From Rhodobacteraceae bacterium LNNU 3342 (GTDB taxonomy: Bacteria > Pseudomonadota > Alphaproteobacteria > Rhodobacterales > Rhodobacteraceae), in the NCBI GenBank assembly GCA_008711135.1, contig VUAW01000001.1, positions 186,001 through 250,000 of the forward strand: a DNA stretch of 64,000 bases, in the 5' to 3' direction. A model generated the notes under the pieces. It did no database searches and was not told the origin of the DNA. It saw nothing but the letters and a program-made list of their open reading frames with translations. This document shows, in pieces, positions 8,079-17,486 of this stretch. Numbering within the stretch: the stretch's first letter is position 1; the number at the start of each line of letters is the position of its first letter. The translations under genes and the position numbers were made by a program.

Positions 8079-9893
8079 TTATCCCGACGTGCCCCGGCTG
8101 TGGCCAAGAGCGGATTGCATGGTACGCACGACGACAAAAGCGTCGCGCAGGTGACTGCGCTCGAAATCTGACAGGTCGGAGGGCGCCATGTAGTTGTCTG
8201 GCCGCCGCCCCGCCTTGACCAGCGCGGCCTGGTTTTCCAGCCGCATGGTCGCGATCAGGTCATAGGCCTCGATCAGGTCGCGCGCGCCCGATATACTGAT
8301 GATCCCGGCTTCTTCGGCCGCAAGCAGCCGGGCGCGGGTGTTCACCTCGTGCAGCTGGCCGATCAGCGCATAGACCCGGCCCAGATCGACCACCGGGATG
8401 ACCCCGTTCAGCTTCATGTCCACGTGGTTCCGGAATTCGCCCGACCGGATCGTGGCAAACCCGCGCAACAGCCCCAGTGGCGGCGTATGCTTCAGCGAAT
8501 TCGCGATCATGTGGGCAACAAAGATCGTGTTGCGCGAGGCCAGCGCCAGAACCTCTGCCTGAAGATCGTGGTAAAGCCCGACAGGCCCACCGATCGGCCG
8601 CAGGTCGAACATGACCGAGGCCAGCATCTGCGCCATCGGGTCGGGCCGGTCGACCCAGCCGCGGAAATAGTCGCGCCAGACCCGGACCGGCTGGCACCAG
8701 CGCGGGTTGGTGGCCATCATGTCGCCGGGACAATGGGAATAACCGCAGGCCGCCAGCCCATCCACCACGAACCGCGCCAGCGCGTGGAAATAAGCCATGT
8801 CCTCCGCCGTCGCCCGGTCATCCAGAAACAGGCAGTTGTCCTGGTCCGACACGCCTGTCTGTTCCTGCCGCCCCTGGCTGCCGCAGGCCAGCCACAGGTA
8901 GGGCACCGGCGGCGGGCCAAGCTCTGCCTCGGCCAGTTGCAGAAGCCGCCGAGTCACCGCGTCGCCGATGTCGGTGATCAGTCGGGTTACCACCTCATGC
9001 GGGTTGTTCCCGGCCATCAGCTGCACCAGCAGCCGCGGGATGCGTTCGGCCACGGCCGCCATCTCCGACACCTCGTCGGCCGAGGCCACATCACGGATCA
9101 GCTGCGCCGAGGATACCGCCTGAAAGCGCGTCAGGTCAGTCTGGGTGACCATGCCCACAAGCCGCCCGCCTTCGACCACCGGCAGGTGGCCGATGCGCCG
9201 TTCCAGCATCAGGTGCAGGATGTCCGATCCCAGCGCGCCCGGCGGCAGCGTCACCGGGTCTGGCGTCATCACCTGCCCCACCGGCGTGTCAGGTGCCCGC
9301 CCCTCTGCCAGCACGCGGTTCGACAGGTCGCGCACGGTGACGATGCCGGTCAGCGCCTCGCCCTCCACCACGCCAAGGCTTGATACGCCGGCGTCGCGCA
9401 TCTGGCGCGCGGCCTCGGCGGCGGGGGTATCGGGGCGGCAGGACAACGGCCGCCGCGCCATCAGGTCGGCGACCCGCAGCGTGGTCAGTTCCGTTCCCCG
9501 CGCCTCGGCGGCCCGCGCACGGTTGAAGAAGCGTTCGAACGCCGGGAAAGTGGCGATGAGCCTGCGGAACTCCGCCGCCGGCAGCATCAGCAGCACGGTT
9601 TCTTCGGTCGTGCGGGCGGTGGTGACGGCGCGCCCGTCTCGCATCAGCCCGCGTTCGCCAAAGCTGTTGCGCGAGCCCAGCAGCGACACCAGCCCGCCGT
9701 TGCGGTCCAGCACCTCGACCGAGCCGCGCTTGATCAGGTAGACGCCTTCAAGATTGGACCCCAAGGCGTAGATCTCGTCGCCCTTGGGGTGAATCCTGCG
9801 GCCGAAGCAGCGGGCGACACGCGCCAGCTCGTCCTGCGGCAGGCTGTCGTAGGGATGCACCGTTTCAAGGAAGGCAAGGATCGTGTCCATCAT
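8079..9893 (-). CDS. cNMP-binding, CBS and DUF294 nucleotidyltransferase-like protein
   Basis: The 604-residue cytoplasmic protein has a cyclic-nucleotide-binding domain (about 10-125), two CBS repeats (about 140-200 and 205-260), a GlnD-like nucleotidyltransferase domain with GS at 338-339 and DQDN at 350-353, and a DUF294 C-terminal substrate-binding domain. Relatives combine nucleotide sensing with predicted uridylyl- or adenylyl-transfer to a protein; the target is not known. GGAGG lies 7 bases before a second ATG at 9890, which may be the true start. It sits between the symporter and a membrane protein in the acetate module, a neighbourhood often seen with VC_2705-type symporters. Confidence 0.9.
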   Translation of the reverse strand: MMDTILAFLETVHPYDSLPQDELARVARCFGRRIHPKGDEIYALGSNLEGVYLIKRGSVEVLDRNGGLVSLLGSRNSFGERGLMRDGRAVTTARTTEETVLLMLPAAEFRRLIATFPAFERFFNRARAAEARGTELTTLRVADLMARRPLSCRPDTPAAEAARQMRDAGVSSLGVVEGEALTGIVTVRDLSNRVLAEGRAPDTPVGQVMTPDPVTLPPGALGSDILHLMLERRIGHLPVVEGGRLVGMVTQTDLTRFQAVSSAQLIRDVASADEVSEMAAVAERIPRLLVQLMAGNNPHEVVTRLITDIGDAVTRRLLQLAEAELGPPPVPYLWLACGSQGRQEQTGVSDQDNCLFLDDRATAEDMAYFHALARFVVDGLAACGYSHCPGDMMATNPRWCQPVRVWRDYFRGWVDRPDPMAQMLASVMFDLRPIGGPVGLYHDLQAEVLALASRNTIFVAHMIANSLKHTPPLGLLRGFATIRSGEFRNHVDMKLNGVIPVVDLGRVYALIGQLHEVNTRARLLAAEEAGIISISGARDLIEAYDLIATMRLENQAALVKAGRRPDNYMAPSDLSDFERSHLRDAFVVVRTMQSALGHSRGTSG

Positions 9894-9941
9894 CGGGCCT
9901 CCGGTGCGGGCGCGCGCCAGTCGCGGCGCGCGCCCAAGGTT

Positions 9942-11711
9942 TCAGTGGTGGGTCGCCGCACCGGCGCCACGGGGCACGCGGATGCTTTCGACCAGCTCCT
10001 GCACCTCTTGCGGCGGCTCGGCGGTCACCGAGGACACGATGTAGGCGACGCCGAAGTTCAGCAGGGCCCCGATCGTGCCGAAGGACAGCGGAGAGATCCC
10101 GAACAGCCAGTTGTCCGCCGTGTTCGGCAGCATGTTGGTGCCCGGAACGAAGAACCAGCCAAGGTAGGTGAAGATATAGAGCAGCGTTGCTACCAGCCCT
10201 ACCAGCATGCCGGTGATCGCCCCCGCGCTGTTGATGCGCTTGGAGAAGATCCCCATCATCAGCACCGGGAAGAGCGTCGCCGCCGCAAGCCCGAAGGCCA
10301 GCGCCACAACCTGTGCTGCAAAGCCCGGCGGGTTGAGGCCCAAGTACGTCGCCACTACGATCGCCCCTGCCATCGAGATCCGCGCGGCCAGAAGCTCCCC
10401 ACGTTCCGAAATGCGCGGGTTGATGTAGCTCTTGATCAGGTCGTGGCTGACGGCCGAGGAGATGGCCAGCAGCAGGCCCGCCGCCGTGGACAGCGCCGCT
10501 GCAAGGCCGCCCGCCGCGATCAGCGCGATCACCCAGCCCGGAAGCTGCGCGATTTCCGGGTTCGCAAGCACCAGGATGTCGTTGTTGATGGTCAGCTCCG
10601 ACCCGGCCCAGCCGCGGGCCTCAGCCTCTTGGGCGAAGGCAGGATTGGCGTCGTTGTAAAGCTGGATGCGGCCGTCACCGTTGCGGTCGTCGAACCGCAG
10701 CAGACCAGTCTGTTCCCAGGTGCGCATCCAGTCGGGACGTGCCTCATATTCGATCGGCTCTTCGGTTGCGCCGTTGGGATAGAGCGTGGTCATGATGTTC
10801 AGCCGCGCCATGGCGCCCACAGCCGGGGCGGTCAGGTACAGCAGCGCGATGAAGACCAGCGCCCAGCCCGCCGACCAGCGCGCGTCAGCCACTTTCGGCA
10901 CGGTGAAGAAGCGGATGATGACGTGCGGCAGACCTGCGGTCCCCACCATTAGCGAGATGGTGAACAGCACCATGTTCAGCATCGAGCTGTGCAGCCCGGT
11001 ATAGTCGGTGAAGCCCAGGTCGGTGACGATCTGGTCCAGCGTGGCCAAAAGCGGCTGCCCGCTTTCGGTATGGGTGGAAAACAGGCCCAGCGGCGGGACC
11101 GGGTTGCCCGTCAGTTGCAGCGAGATGAAGACCGCCGGGATCGTGTAGGCCACGATCAGCACGCAGTACTGCGCCACCTGCGTATAGGTGATGCCCTTCA
11201 TGCCGCCCAGCACCGCATAGACGAACACCACCGCCGAGGCGATGAAGAGGCCGGTGGACACGTCCACCTCAAGGAAGCGCGAAAAGGCCACGCCCGCGCC
11301 TGTCATCTGCCCGATCACGTAGGTGACCGAGATGATGATGAGGCACAGCACCGCCACCAGCCGCGCGCCTTGGCTATAGAACCGGTCGCCGATGAACTGC
11401 GGTACGGTAAACTTGCCGAACTTGCGCAGGTAGGGCGCCAGCAGCAGCGCCAGAAGCACGTAGCCGCCCGTCCAGCCCATCAGGTAGCTGGAGTTCACGT
11501 AGCCCGCGAAGGCCACCAGCCCCGCCATCGAGATGAACGAGGCCGCCGACATCCAGTCGGCCGCCGTGGCCATCCCGTTCAGAACAGGGTGCACCCCTTG
11601 GTTCGCTGCATAGAATTCCGCGGTCGAACCCGCCCGGGCCCAGATCGCGATGGCGACATAAAGCACGAAGCTCGCCCCCACGACGATCAGGTTGAGAGTA
11701 TACTGGTCCAT
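9942..11711 (-). CDS. Sodium:solute symporter, VC_2705/ActP-like (probable acetate or organic-acid uptake)
   Basis: The 589-residue integral membrane protein has about 13 hydrophobic segments and the sodium:solute symporter signatures, with AADWMSAASFISMAG near residue 50 and a GGLAAALSTAAGLLLA stretch in the second half. A hydrophilic insert (about 325-375) is typical of this subfamily. It follows the DUF4212 small subunit by 10 bases. The location behind acs and adk points to acetate or a related short-chain acid as substrate. That substrate assignment is context-based; the transporter class is clear. Confidence 0.92.
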   Translation of the reverse strand: MDQYTLNLIVVGASFVLYVAIAIWARAGSTAEFYAANQGVHPVLNGMATAADWMSAASFISMAGLVAFAGYVNSSYLMGWTGGYVLLALLLAPYLRKFGKFTVPQFIGDRFYSQGARLVAVLCLIIISVTYVIGQMTGAGVAFSRFLEVDVSTGLFIASAVVFVYAVLGGMKGITYTQVAQYCVLIVAYTIPAVFISLQLTGNPVPPLGLFSTHTESGQPLLATLDQIVTDLGFTDYTGLHSSMLNMVLFTISLMVGTAGLPHVIIRFFTVPKVADARWSAGWALVFIALLYLTAPAVGAMARLNIMTTLYPNGATEEPIEYEARPDWMRTWEQTGLLRFDDRNGDGRIQLYNDANPAFAQEAEARGWAGSELTINNDILVLANPEIAQLPGWVIALIAAGGLAAALSTAAGLLLAISSAVSHDLIKSYINPRISERGELLAARISMAGAIVVATYLGLNPPGFAAQVVALAFGLAAATLFPVLMMGIFSKRINSAGAITGMLVGLVATLLYIFTYLGWFFVPGTNMLPNTADNWLFGISPLSFGTIGALLNFGVAYIVSSVTAEPPQEVQELVESIRVPRGAGAATHH

Positions 11712-11721
11712 CGTCCGCCCC

Positions 11722-11982
11722 CTACTGTTCGTCCACGCCGTATTCGGCGTCGAGCTTGTTCATGAACCGCGCGTAGTTGAAGATCAGCGCGATGAACACG
11801 AGGATCGAGCCCTGCTGCGCGAACCAGAAGCCAAGGTCCGTGCCCCCGATCGGGATCCCTGACAGCAGCGGGCGCAGGACGATGCCAAAGCCGATCGAGC
11901 ACAGGGCCCAGATCACGAGACTTATGAAAATGATGCGCTTGTTCGCGGCCCAATAGGCCGTGGACGATGACTTGTCAGCCAT
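11722..11982 (-). CDS. DUF4212 small subunit of the sodium:solute symporter
   Basis: The 86-residue protein has two transmembrane helices (about 16-37 and 48-68). It matches the DUF4212 family, which almost always precedes a VC_2705-type symporter. It begins KSSSTAYWAANKR, with the family's aromatic/Asn-Lys-Arg pattern before the first helix. The ATG at 11982 has AGGGAG upstream. It probably assembles with or stabilises the symporter, much as DUF485 proteins accompany ActP in other bacteria. Confidence 0.9.
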   Translation of the reverse strand: MADKSSSTAYWAANKRIIFISLVIWALCSIGFGIVLRPLLSGIPIGGTDLGFWFAQQGSILVFIALIFNYARFMNKLDAEYGVDEQ

Positions 11983-12042
11983 GTCGTTACTCCCTGGATT
12001 TTCCTCCGTTCCGCTGCCCCGGGCGGGACAGCGGCCTCCCTC

Positions 12043-12723
12043 TCAGGCCGAAACGCGGCTTACGATGGACGACAGCGCGGCAGAGATCTCTTCGATGGCG
12101 CCCATCGCGTCGATCCGTTCCAGCACGCCTTTGCCTTCGTAATAGGCGATCAGCGGGGCCGTCTGCGCATGATAGGCCGCAAGCCGCGCCCCCGCCGTTT
12201 CGGCCGTGTCGTCGGCGCGGCGCTTGAACGCCGTGCCCCCGCATTTGTCACAAGTTCCTGCAATCGCAGGGGTCTTGAACTGGTCGTGATAGCCTTCGCC
12301 GCAGGTGGCGCAGGTGTAGCGGCCAGCGACGCGGGCAATCATCGCCGCGTCATCGACCTCAAGCGATATTGCCGCCGTGACCTCGCGCCCTTCGGCCGCC
12401 AGCAGCGCGTCCAGCGCCGCCGCCTGCCCCGCCGTGCGCGGAAAGCCGTCAAGGATGACGCCCTTGGCCACGTCGGGTTCGGCCATGCGATCCTTCAGGA
12501 TCGCGAGCACGATGTCGTCCGACACCAGCCCGCCGGCCTCCATGACCGACTGCGCGGCACGGCCGGCCTCGGTCCCGGCGGCGACCGCTGCGCGCAGCAG
12601 GTCGCCCGTGGACAGTTGCACCAGGCCGAAACGCTCCTCCAGCATCCGGGCCTGGGTGCCCTTGCCCGCGCCGGGCGGGCCCAGCAGGATCAGGACGGCG
12701 GGACGGGTCGTGACCTCTGTCAT
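12043..12723 (-). CDS. adk: Adenylate kinase
   Basis: The 226-residue enzyme interconverts AMP + ATP and 2 ADP. The P-loop GPPGAGKGT lies near residue 13, followed by the AMP-site STGDLLR, DGFPRT, and a LID domain with a zinc-type CATC...CDKC pair. The ATG at 12723 is preferred to GTG at 12729 because GGGGG sits 5 bases upstream. The gene starts 10 bases after acs. Acs releases AMP, so co-expression would return AMP to the adenylate pool. The usual alphaproteobacterial adk lies in the ribosomal protein operon, so this may be a second, acetate-linked copy. Confidence 0.95.
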   Translation of the reverse strand: MTEVTTRPAVLILLGPPGAGKGTQARMLEERFGLVQLSTGDLLRAAVAAGTEAGRAAQSVMEAGGLVSDDIVLAILKDRMAEPDVAKGVILDGFPRTAGQAAALDALLAAEGREVTAAISLEVDDAAMIARVAGRYTCATCGEGYHDQFKTPAIAGTCDKCGGTAFKRRADDTAETAGARLAAYHAQTAPLIAYYEGKGVLERIDAMGAIEEISAALSSIVSRVSA

Positions 12724-12733
12724 GATCACCCCC

Positions 12734-14704
12734 TTAGCCCTTGTTCATCCGGTTCTCGATCAGGTCATCGACAACCGAAGGATCCGCAAGCGTCGAGGTG
12801 TCGCCCAGCGCACCATAGTCATTTTCGGCGATCTTGCGCAGGATGCGGCGCATGATCTTGCCCGAACGCGTCTTGGGCAGGCCGGGGGCCCATTGGATCA
12901 GGTCCGGCTTGGCGATCGGGCCGATCTCGGTCCGCACCCAGGCTTCCAGTTCCTTGCGAAGGGCATCCGAAGGCTCCACCTCGTTCATGAGGGTGACATA
13001 GGCATAGATGCCCTGCCCCTTCACATCGTGCGGGTAGCCGACCACGGCGGCCTCGGCGACCTTGGGATGGGCGACAAGGGCGGATTCGACCTCTGCCGTG
13101 CCCATCCGGTGGCCCGATACGTTGAGCACGTCATCCACCCGCCCCGTGATCCAGTAATAGCCATCCGCATCCCGGCGGCAGCCATCGCCGGTGAAGTAAT
13201 AGCCCTTGTACTGCTGGAAATAGGTCTCCTCGAACCGCGCATGATCGCCCCAGACGGTGCGCATCTGCCCCGGCCAGCTATCAGCGATGCACAGCACGCC
13301 TTCGGCCTCCGTCGTCTCGATCAGCTTGCCGCTCTCGGGCTCCAGCACTGCGGGCTTGATCCCGAAGAAGGGTTTCGTGGCCGAACCCGGCTTGGTGGGG
13401 ATGGCGCCCGGCAGCGGGGTGATCAGGTGGCCGCCGGTTTCCGTCTGCCACCAGGTATCCACGATCGGGCAGCGGCCCTTGCCCACCACCTCGTTGTACC
13501 AGTTCCAGGCCTCAGGGTTGATCGGCTCGCCGACCGAACCCAGCAGGCGCAGGCTCGACAGGTCATATTTCTCGACGAACTGCTTGCCCTGCCCCATCAG
13601 CGCGCGGATCGCGGTCGGCGCGGTATAGAACTGGTTGACCTTGTGCTTTTCGCACACAGCCCAGAAACGGCCCGCGTCCGGGTAGGTCGGCACGCCCTCG
13701 AACATCAGCGTGGTCGCGCCATTGGCCAGGGGGCCATAGACGATATAGCTGTGCCCGGTCACCCAGCCCACATCAGCCGTGCACCAGAACACGTCGCCGT
13801 CGTGATAGTCGAAGGTATATTGATGCGTCATCGCCGCATAGGCGAGATACCCGCCCGAGGTGTGCACCACACCCTTGGGCCTGCCGGTCGAGCCAGAAGT
13901 GTAGAGGATGAACAGCGGGTCCTCGGCGCTCACCTCCTCGCCCGGGCAGTCGGGGGCGGCGTTTTCCATCATCGCCTTGACGTCCACGTCGCGGCCCTGA
14001 ACCCAAGTCGTCTGGTCGCCGGTGTGCTTGACCACAAGGCAGCGGACCTTGTCGGAACAGTGCAGCAGCGCCGCATCGGTATTTGCCTTCAGCCCCGTAC
14101 GGCGTCCGCCGCGGGGGGCGGTATCGGCGGTGATCACCACCTTGGCGCCGCAGTCGTTGATGCGGTTCGCAAGCGCATCGGGCGAAAAGCCCGCAAAGAC
14201 GATGGAATGGATTGCGCCGATCCGGGCGCAGGCCAGCATGGCATAGGCGGCCTCGGGGATCATCGGCAGGTAGATCACCACCCGGTCGCCCTTGGTCACC
14301 CCCTGGCTGCGCAGGACGTTCGCCATGCGACAGACGCTTTCGTGCAACTGCCGGTAGGTGATGTGCTGCGCCGGCGTCTCTGGATCGTCGGGTTCAAAGA
14401 TGATGGCGGTCTGGTCGCCGCGCGTTTCCAGATGGCGATCCACGCAGTTGTGAGCGACGTTCAGCGTGCCGTCCTCGAACCACTTGATGCTGACCTCACC
14501 AAAGGTGAAGTTGGTGTTCTTCACCTTTGAAAAGGGCTTGATCCAGTCCAGCCGACGGCCATGCTCGGCCCAGAAGCTGTCGGGATCCTCGACCGAGGCG
14601 CGGTACATCTCTTCATAGCGGGCGGCGTCGACATGCGCCTTTGCAATGAAATCCTGCGGCGCGGCATGCGTTTCCGCTGCCGAGGCATGGGCCTGTGCGT
14701 TCAT
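12734..14704 (-). CDS. acs: Acetyl-CoA synthetase (AMP-forming)
   Basis: The 656-residue enzyme activates acetate to acetyl-CoA through acetyl-AMP, releasing AMP and pyrophosphate. Signature segments are [14 protein letters not shown] (nucleotide binding), [17 protein letters not shown], and the C-terminal PKTRSGK, whose Lys is the regulatory acetylation site in this family. ATG at 14704 has GAAGGAGGA upstream; the extra 34 codons of the open frame are not family sequence. It is the first gene of the leftward acetate module and is followed at 10 bases by adk. The upstream region carries an AT-rich inverted repeat. Confidence 0.97.
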   Translation of the reverse strand: MNAQAHASAAETHAAPQDFIAKAHVDAARYEEMYRASVEDPDSFWAEHGRRLDWIKPFSKVKNTNFTFGEVSIKWFEDGTLNVAHNCVDRHLETRGDQTAIIFEPDDPETPAQHITYRQLHESVCRMANVLRSQGVTKGDRVVIYLPMIPEAAYAMLACARIGAIHSIVFAGFSPDALANRINDCGAKVVITADTAPRGGRRTGLKANTDAALLHCSDKVRCLVVKHTGDQTTWVQGRDVDVKAMMENAAPDCPGEEVSAEDPLFILYTSGSTGRPKGVVHTSGGYLAYAAMTHQYTFDYHDGDVFWCTADVGWVTGHSYIVYGPLANGATTLMFEGVPTYPDAGRFWAVCEKHKVNQFYTAPTAIRALMGQGKQFVEKYDLSSLRLLGSVGEPINPEAWNWYNEVVGKGRCPIVDTWWQTETGGHLITPLPGAIPTKPGSATKPFFGIKPAVLEPESGKLIETTEAEGVLCIADSWPGQMRTVWGDHARFEETYFQQYKGYYFTGDGCRRDADGYYWITGRVDDVLNVSGHRMGTAEVESALVAHPKVAEAAVVGYPHDVKGQGIYAYVTLMNEVEPSDALRKELEAWVRTEIGPIAKPDLIQWAPGLPKTRSGKIMRRILRKIAENDYGALGDTSTLADPSVVDDLIENRMNKG

Positions 14705-14822
14705 GGGCTGTCCTCCTTCACTTCTGCACGCCCCCGGTCCTGCCGTCAGGTCGCGCAAACCGGCGTCCCCTCGCCGGCCCTCCATCCCAAACAAAGTGTA
14801 ACGCAAACGTCAACGGCAGGCT

Positions 14823-14844
14823 AACCTTTTTTAACCGAAAGGTT
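14823..14844. promoter_or_regulatory. AT-rich inverted repeat upstream of acs
   Basis: AACCTTT and AAAGGTT arms flank an 8-base spacer, followed on the + strand by seven T. It lies about 120 bases before the acs ATG in the only AT-rich part of this intergenic region (14705-14882). It could be an operator for acs, or a weak terminator reading rightward. No matching regulator is identifiable. Confidence 0.3.
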
Positions 14845-14882
14845 TTTTTGTAAAATATTTCACGATCAGGCTGGAAAATTGA

Positions 14883-14908
14883 AAACCCGCCGGCATCGCG
14901 GCGGGTTT
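14883..14908 (-). terminator. Rho-independent terminator of the beta-helix gene
   Basis: AAACCCGCC pairs with GGCGGGTTT across an 8-base loop. Read on the minus strand, the hairpin is followed by a T-rich run. It lies about 90 bases after the stop of the beta-helix gene and isolates it from acs. Confidence 0.8.
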
Positions 14909-14999
14909 CCCTGTTGCTGATCAATAATTTACTTGTCGACGCAGATGCACCCACGCCCCGCACCGCCCGGCGGTCCTGCCGAAAGTGCCTGATTCGCGT

Positions 15000-17291
15000 T
15001 CAGTTCGGGTTGTCGCAGCGCACCGTGACTTGGGCGCGCCCGCGCACCGCCTCTGGCCAGTGAAGGAAGACCTGCGCCTTGGCCGCCCCCTGCTCGACAG
15101 AAACATAGGGCATGTGCCCGCGCACCTGTCCCGCCGCGTTCAGCAGCGGCCCTTCCGCCACGACCGCCTGAACCATCCGCGCCCAGCTGCCAAACGGCAT
15201 GTAGGCCGCCGCATCCACCGACCAGGTCGTGCCGGCGGTGTTCTGGTCATGGCGCAGCACCACGGGGCTCGCCGTCATCTGGCTCACGCCGTTGAACGTG
15301 TTCCCGTCAAAGGTGATGTTGCGCATCCGGCTCATGTCCAGCGGGGCAAAAGTGCTGTCCACGGCCTCTACCCGGTCGATGTTGCTGTTGAAGGTGCGGA
15401 ACGTGTTGCCTGACACGTACAGTCCGTGGACATAGTGCCCCGGACCATAGGGCTTCACCACCAGCCAGCGGAACCATGGTGCCACGTTGGTCGCGATGAA
15501 GATGTTGCCGGTGACCGTCAGCCCGCCGAACGAAAACTGGTTCTGGAACGCGGGCATTGCCTCATGTTCGTTCGTCCATTCGATGGAACAGTTGTCGATA
15601 TAGTTCCCGGTGATCGTGGACTTGACGTTCGGCGTCGTCAGGATCAGCCCGCCGACCCGGCTGCCGTTGTTCTCGTCATCCCCGTGGAAGAAGTGGTTGC
15701 CGACGAACATGTGCCCGGTGCCGTTACAGATGGCAAAGTGCAGGAACCGCACCACCCGGTTGTTTCGCACCTTCACGTCATTGGCGTTGATGTTCAGCGC
15801 GATGGTGTTGCGCTGGGCCACCCGCAGCGGCATCTCGTTCGACAGGAACTGACAGCGGTCGATGAACATGCCCTGGCACCCCCGCCCCGGCGAGGTGATA
15901 CCCCGGTCCCGCGGCCGGTTGATGACGCAATCCGACACGCGGAAGGTCAGCCCTTCGGGTGCCAGCATGATGCCGCTGGCAATCCCGTTGCACAGGAACT
16001 CGCAGTTGGTGATCTCGAACGACGACAGCGAACTGAAGCCGGAAAAGTCCAGCACATACCGGAAGCGGCGGAAGGTATAGACCTGCGTTCCCGCCGCATC
16101 ATACAGCGGCTGGCTCAGGGTGATTGTCCCCGCCCCCACGTTCTTTTCGCGGACATAGACCTCGCGCCCCACGCCGTTGCCGACGATCAGCGCCCCCACC
16201 GGGATGTTGGCGATGTTGGCGACGTTGCTCAGTTGCAGCGGCTGGTTGCGGTTGTAGGTCGCCTGCGCCGTCATCTCTTGCGGCGCCCAGCCGGGGCCTT
16301 CCTCGACGTTGAAGCAGCCGTTGGTGATGCCGCGACGGATGGCAAAGCTGCTGACGTTTTCCACCACCGCCTGTACGTCGATCGGCCCGTTCACCTCGAC
16401 CCGGCGACCGCAGAGATCAAAGGTGATGTGGTCGGTAAAGTTGAACAGCGCCTGAAGGCCGCGCTTCAGCCCCTCCATCTCGCTGCCAAAGGCCTGTGCA
16501 TAGCTTGGCAGGTCAAAGTTCCGCGTCAGCGCCAGCCGGCGGTTCGCGGGCATCACCACCGTGCCTTCAAACCGGACCGGCGTGTTGAAGGTGACGTTGT
16601 CGCCCAGGAAATAGGTCCCGGCAGGTACAAGGATCTGCCGCCCCCCGGCCGCCGCATCCGCCGCAAGAAACGCCGCCCGGTCGTTCGTGACCCCGTCGCC
16701 GCGCGCACCAAAATCGCGCACGTCCACCCAGTCCATCATGTTGCGCAGGAAGGCGCTGGTGACATCCTCGATCTGGATGTCGTCGATCCGCACGACGCCG
16801 CCGTTCGATCCAGTCAGATCAAGGCCAAAGTGCCCATAGATCGCGTTCAGCCCCCAGGGCATGTCCACGCCCGTCCGCGCACCGCTGCCCACGATCGCGC
16901 TGACGGTCACCACCTCGCCATAACGTGAAAGCTGCATCGAGGGTCCGGTCTGCGTTGCCCCCGACACGTTCGTGTCCGAGGCACTGCCCGCCCATCCCGC
17001 AATCCGGACCGAGGGCAGCGCTCCGCTAATCGCCTTTACCCGCGCCGTCACGCGAAGGTACATGCCTGGCACCATCGGCGTCTGGCCCATGTGGCGCAAC
17101 CGCTGCGTGCCCTGCGTCTTCTGCAGTTCCAGACAGCCGCCGAAATCTTGGTCCGCCGGCACATAGGCGGCATTGGTGGCGTTCTCGTAGGTGGCACTGC
17201 CGGGCGTGCCGTGCTCGCTCGACCAATGCGAAAGCCCTGCGGAAAACGGGGGCGGCATCAGCACCAGCCCGTCGGTAATCGCCATGTTCAT
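15000..17291 (-). CDS. Right-handed parallel beta-helix protein (pectate-lyase_3/GH28-related), possible GTA head-spike subunit
   Basis: The 763-residue protein has an N-terminal beta-sandwich-like region (about 1-170), a DVRDFGARGDGVTND motif near 190 that opens pectate-lyase_3/GH28-related domains, then long Asn/Val/Ile-rich coils of a parallel beta-helix to about residue 640. No signal peptide or transmembrane helix is visible. ATG at 17291 has AAGGA at 7 bases. The N-terminal LVLMPPPFSAGL-type sequence recalls proteins next to gene-transfer-agent spike genes in Rhodobacterales, so a capsule-binding spike like GhsB is plausible. That link rests on memory of family sequences. It stands alone with its own terminator. 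Confidence 0.75.
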   Translation of the reverse strand: MNMAITDGLVLMPPPFSAGLSHWSSEHGTPGSATYENATNAAYVPADQDFGGCLELQKTQGTQRLRHMGQTPMVPGMYLRVTARVKAISGALPSVRIAGWAGSASDTNVSGATQTGPSMQLSRYGEVVTVSAIVGSGARTGVDMPWGLNAIYGHFGLDLTGSNGGVVRIDDIQIEDVTSAFLRNMMDWVDVRDFGARGDGVTNDRAAFLAADAAAGGRQILVPAGTYFLGDNVTFNTPVRFEGTVVMPANRRLALTRNFDLPSYAQAFGSEMEGLKRGLQALFNFTDHITFDLCGRRVEVNGPIDVQAVVENVSSFAIRRGITNGCFNVEEGPGWAPQEMTAQATYNRNQPLQLSNVANIANIPVGALIVGNGVGREVYVREKNVGAGTITLSQPLYDAAGTQVYTFRRFRYVLDFSGFSSLSSFEITNCEFLCNGIASGIMLAPEGLTFRVSDCVINRPRDRGITSPGRGCQGMFIDRCQFLSNEMPLRVAQRNTIALNINANDVKVRNNRVVRFLHFAICNGTGHMFVGNHFFHGDDENNGSRVGGLILTTPNVKSTITGNYIDNCSIEWTNEHEAMPAFQNQFSFGGLTVTGNIFIATNVAPWFRWLVVKPYGPGHYVHGLYVSGNTFRTFNSNIDRVEAVDSTFAPLDMSRMRNITFDGNTFNGVSQMTASPVVLRHDQNTAGTTWSVDAAAYMPFGSWARMVQAVVAEGPLLNAAGQVRGHMPYVSVEQGAAKAQVFLHWPEAVRGRAQVTVRCDNPN

Positions 17292-17454
17292 GTGGATATC
17301 CTTGCTCCTGACCGCCCTTGCCACAGGCAAACGCCAACAGACCGCCCGCCCCGCCGAACGGGTCGCAGAATGTCCTGCAAGGAAGGTCCGGCCTGGCGCC
17401 CTGACCAGACCAGACCTAGCAGCAAGGGTTTAAGAAGGATTAACCACACCGTAC

Positions 17455-17478
17455 GCCCGGGGACGCAACACCCCGGGC
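17455..17478 (-). terminator. GC-rich hairpin downstream of lysS
   Basis: GCCCGGGG pairs perfectly with CCCCGGGC around an 8-base loop, 9 bases past the lysS stop. No T tract follows on the minus strand, so it may be an inefficient terminator or an mRNA 3' end stabiliser. The remaining intergenic bases up to 17291 show nothing else. Confidence 0.4.
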
Positions 17479-17486
17479 CGCCGCGT

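Noticed and set aside
12377-14530. 717-codon open frame opposite acs and adk
   Set aside because: Shadow of two well-supported genes; the His/Arg-rich translation is typical antisense composition.
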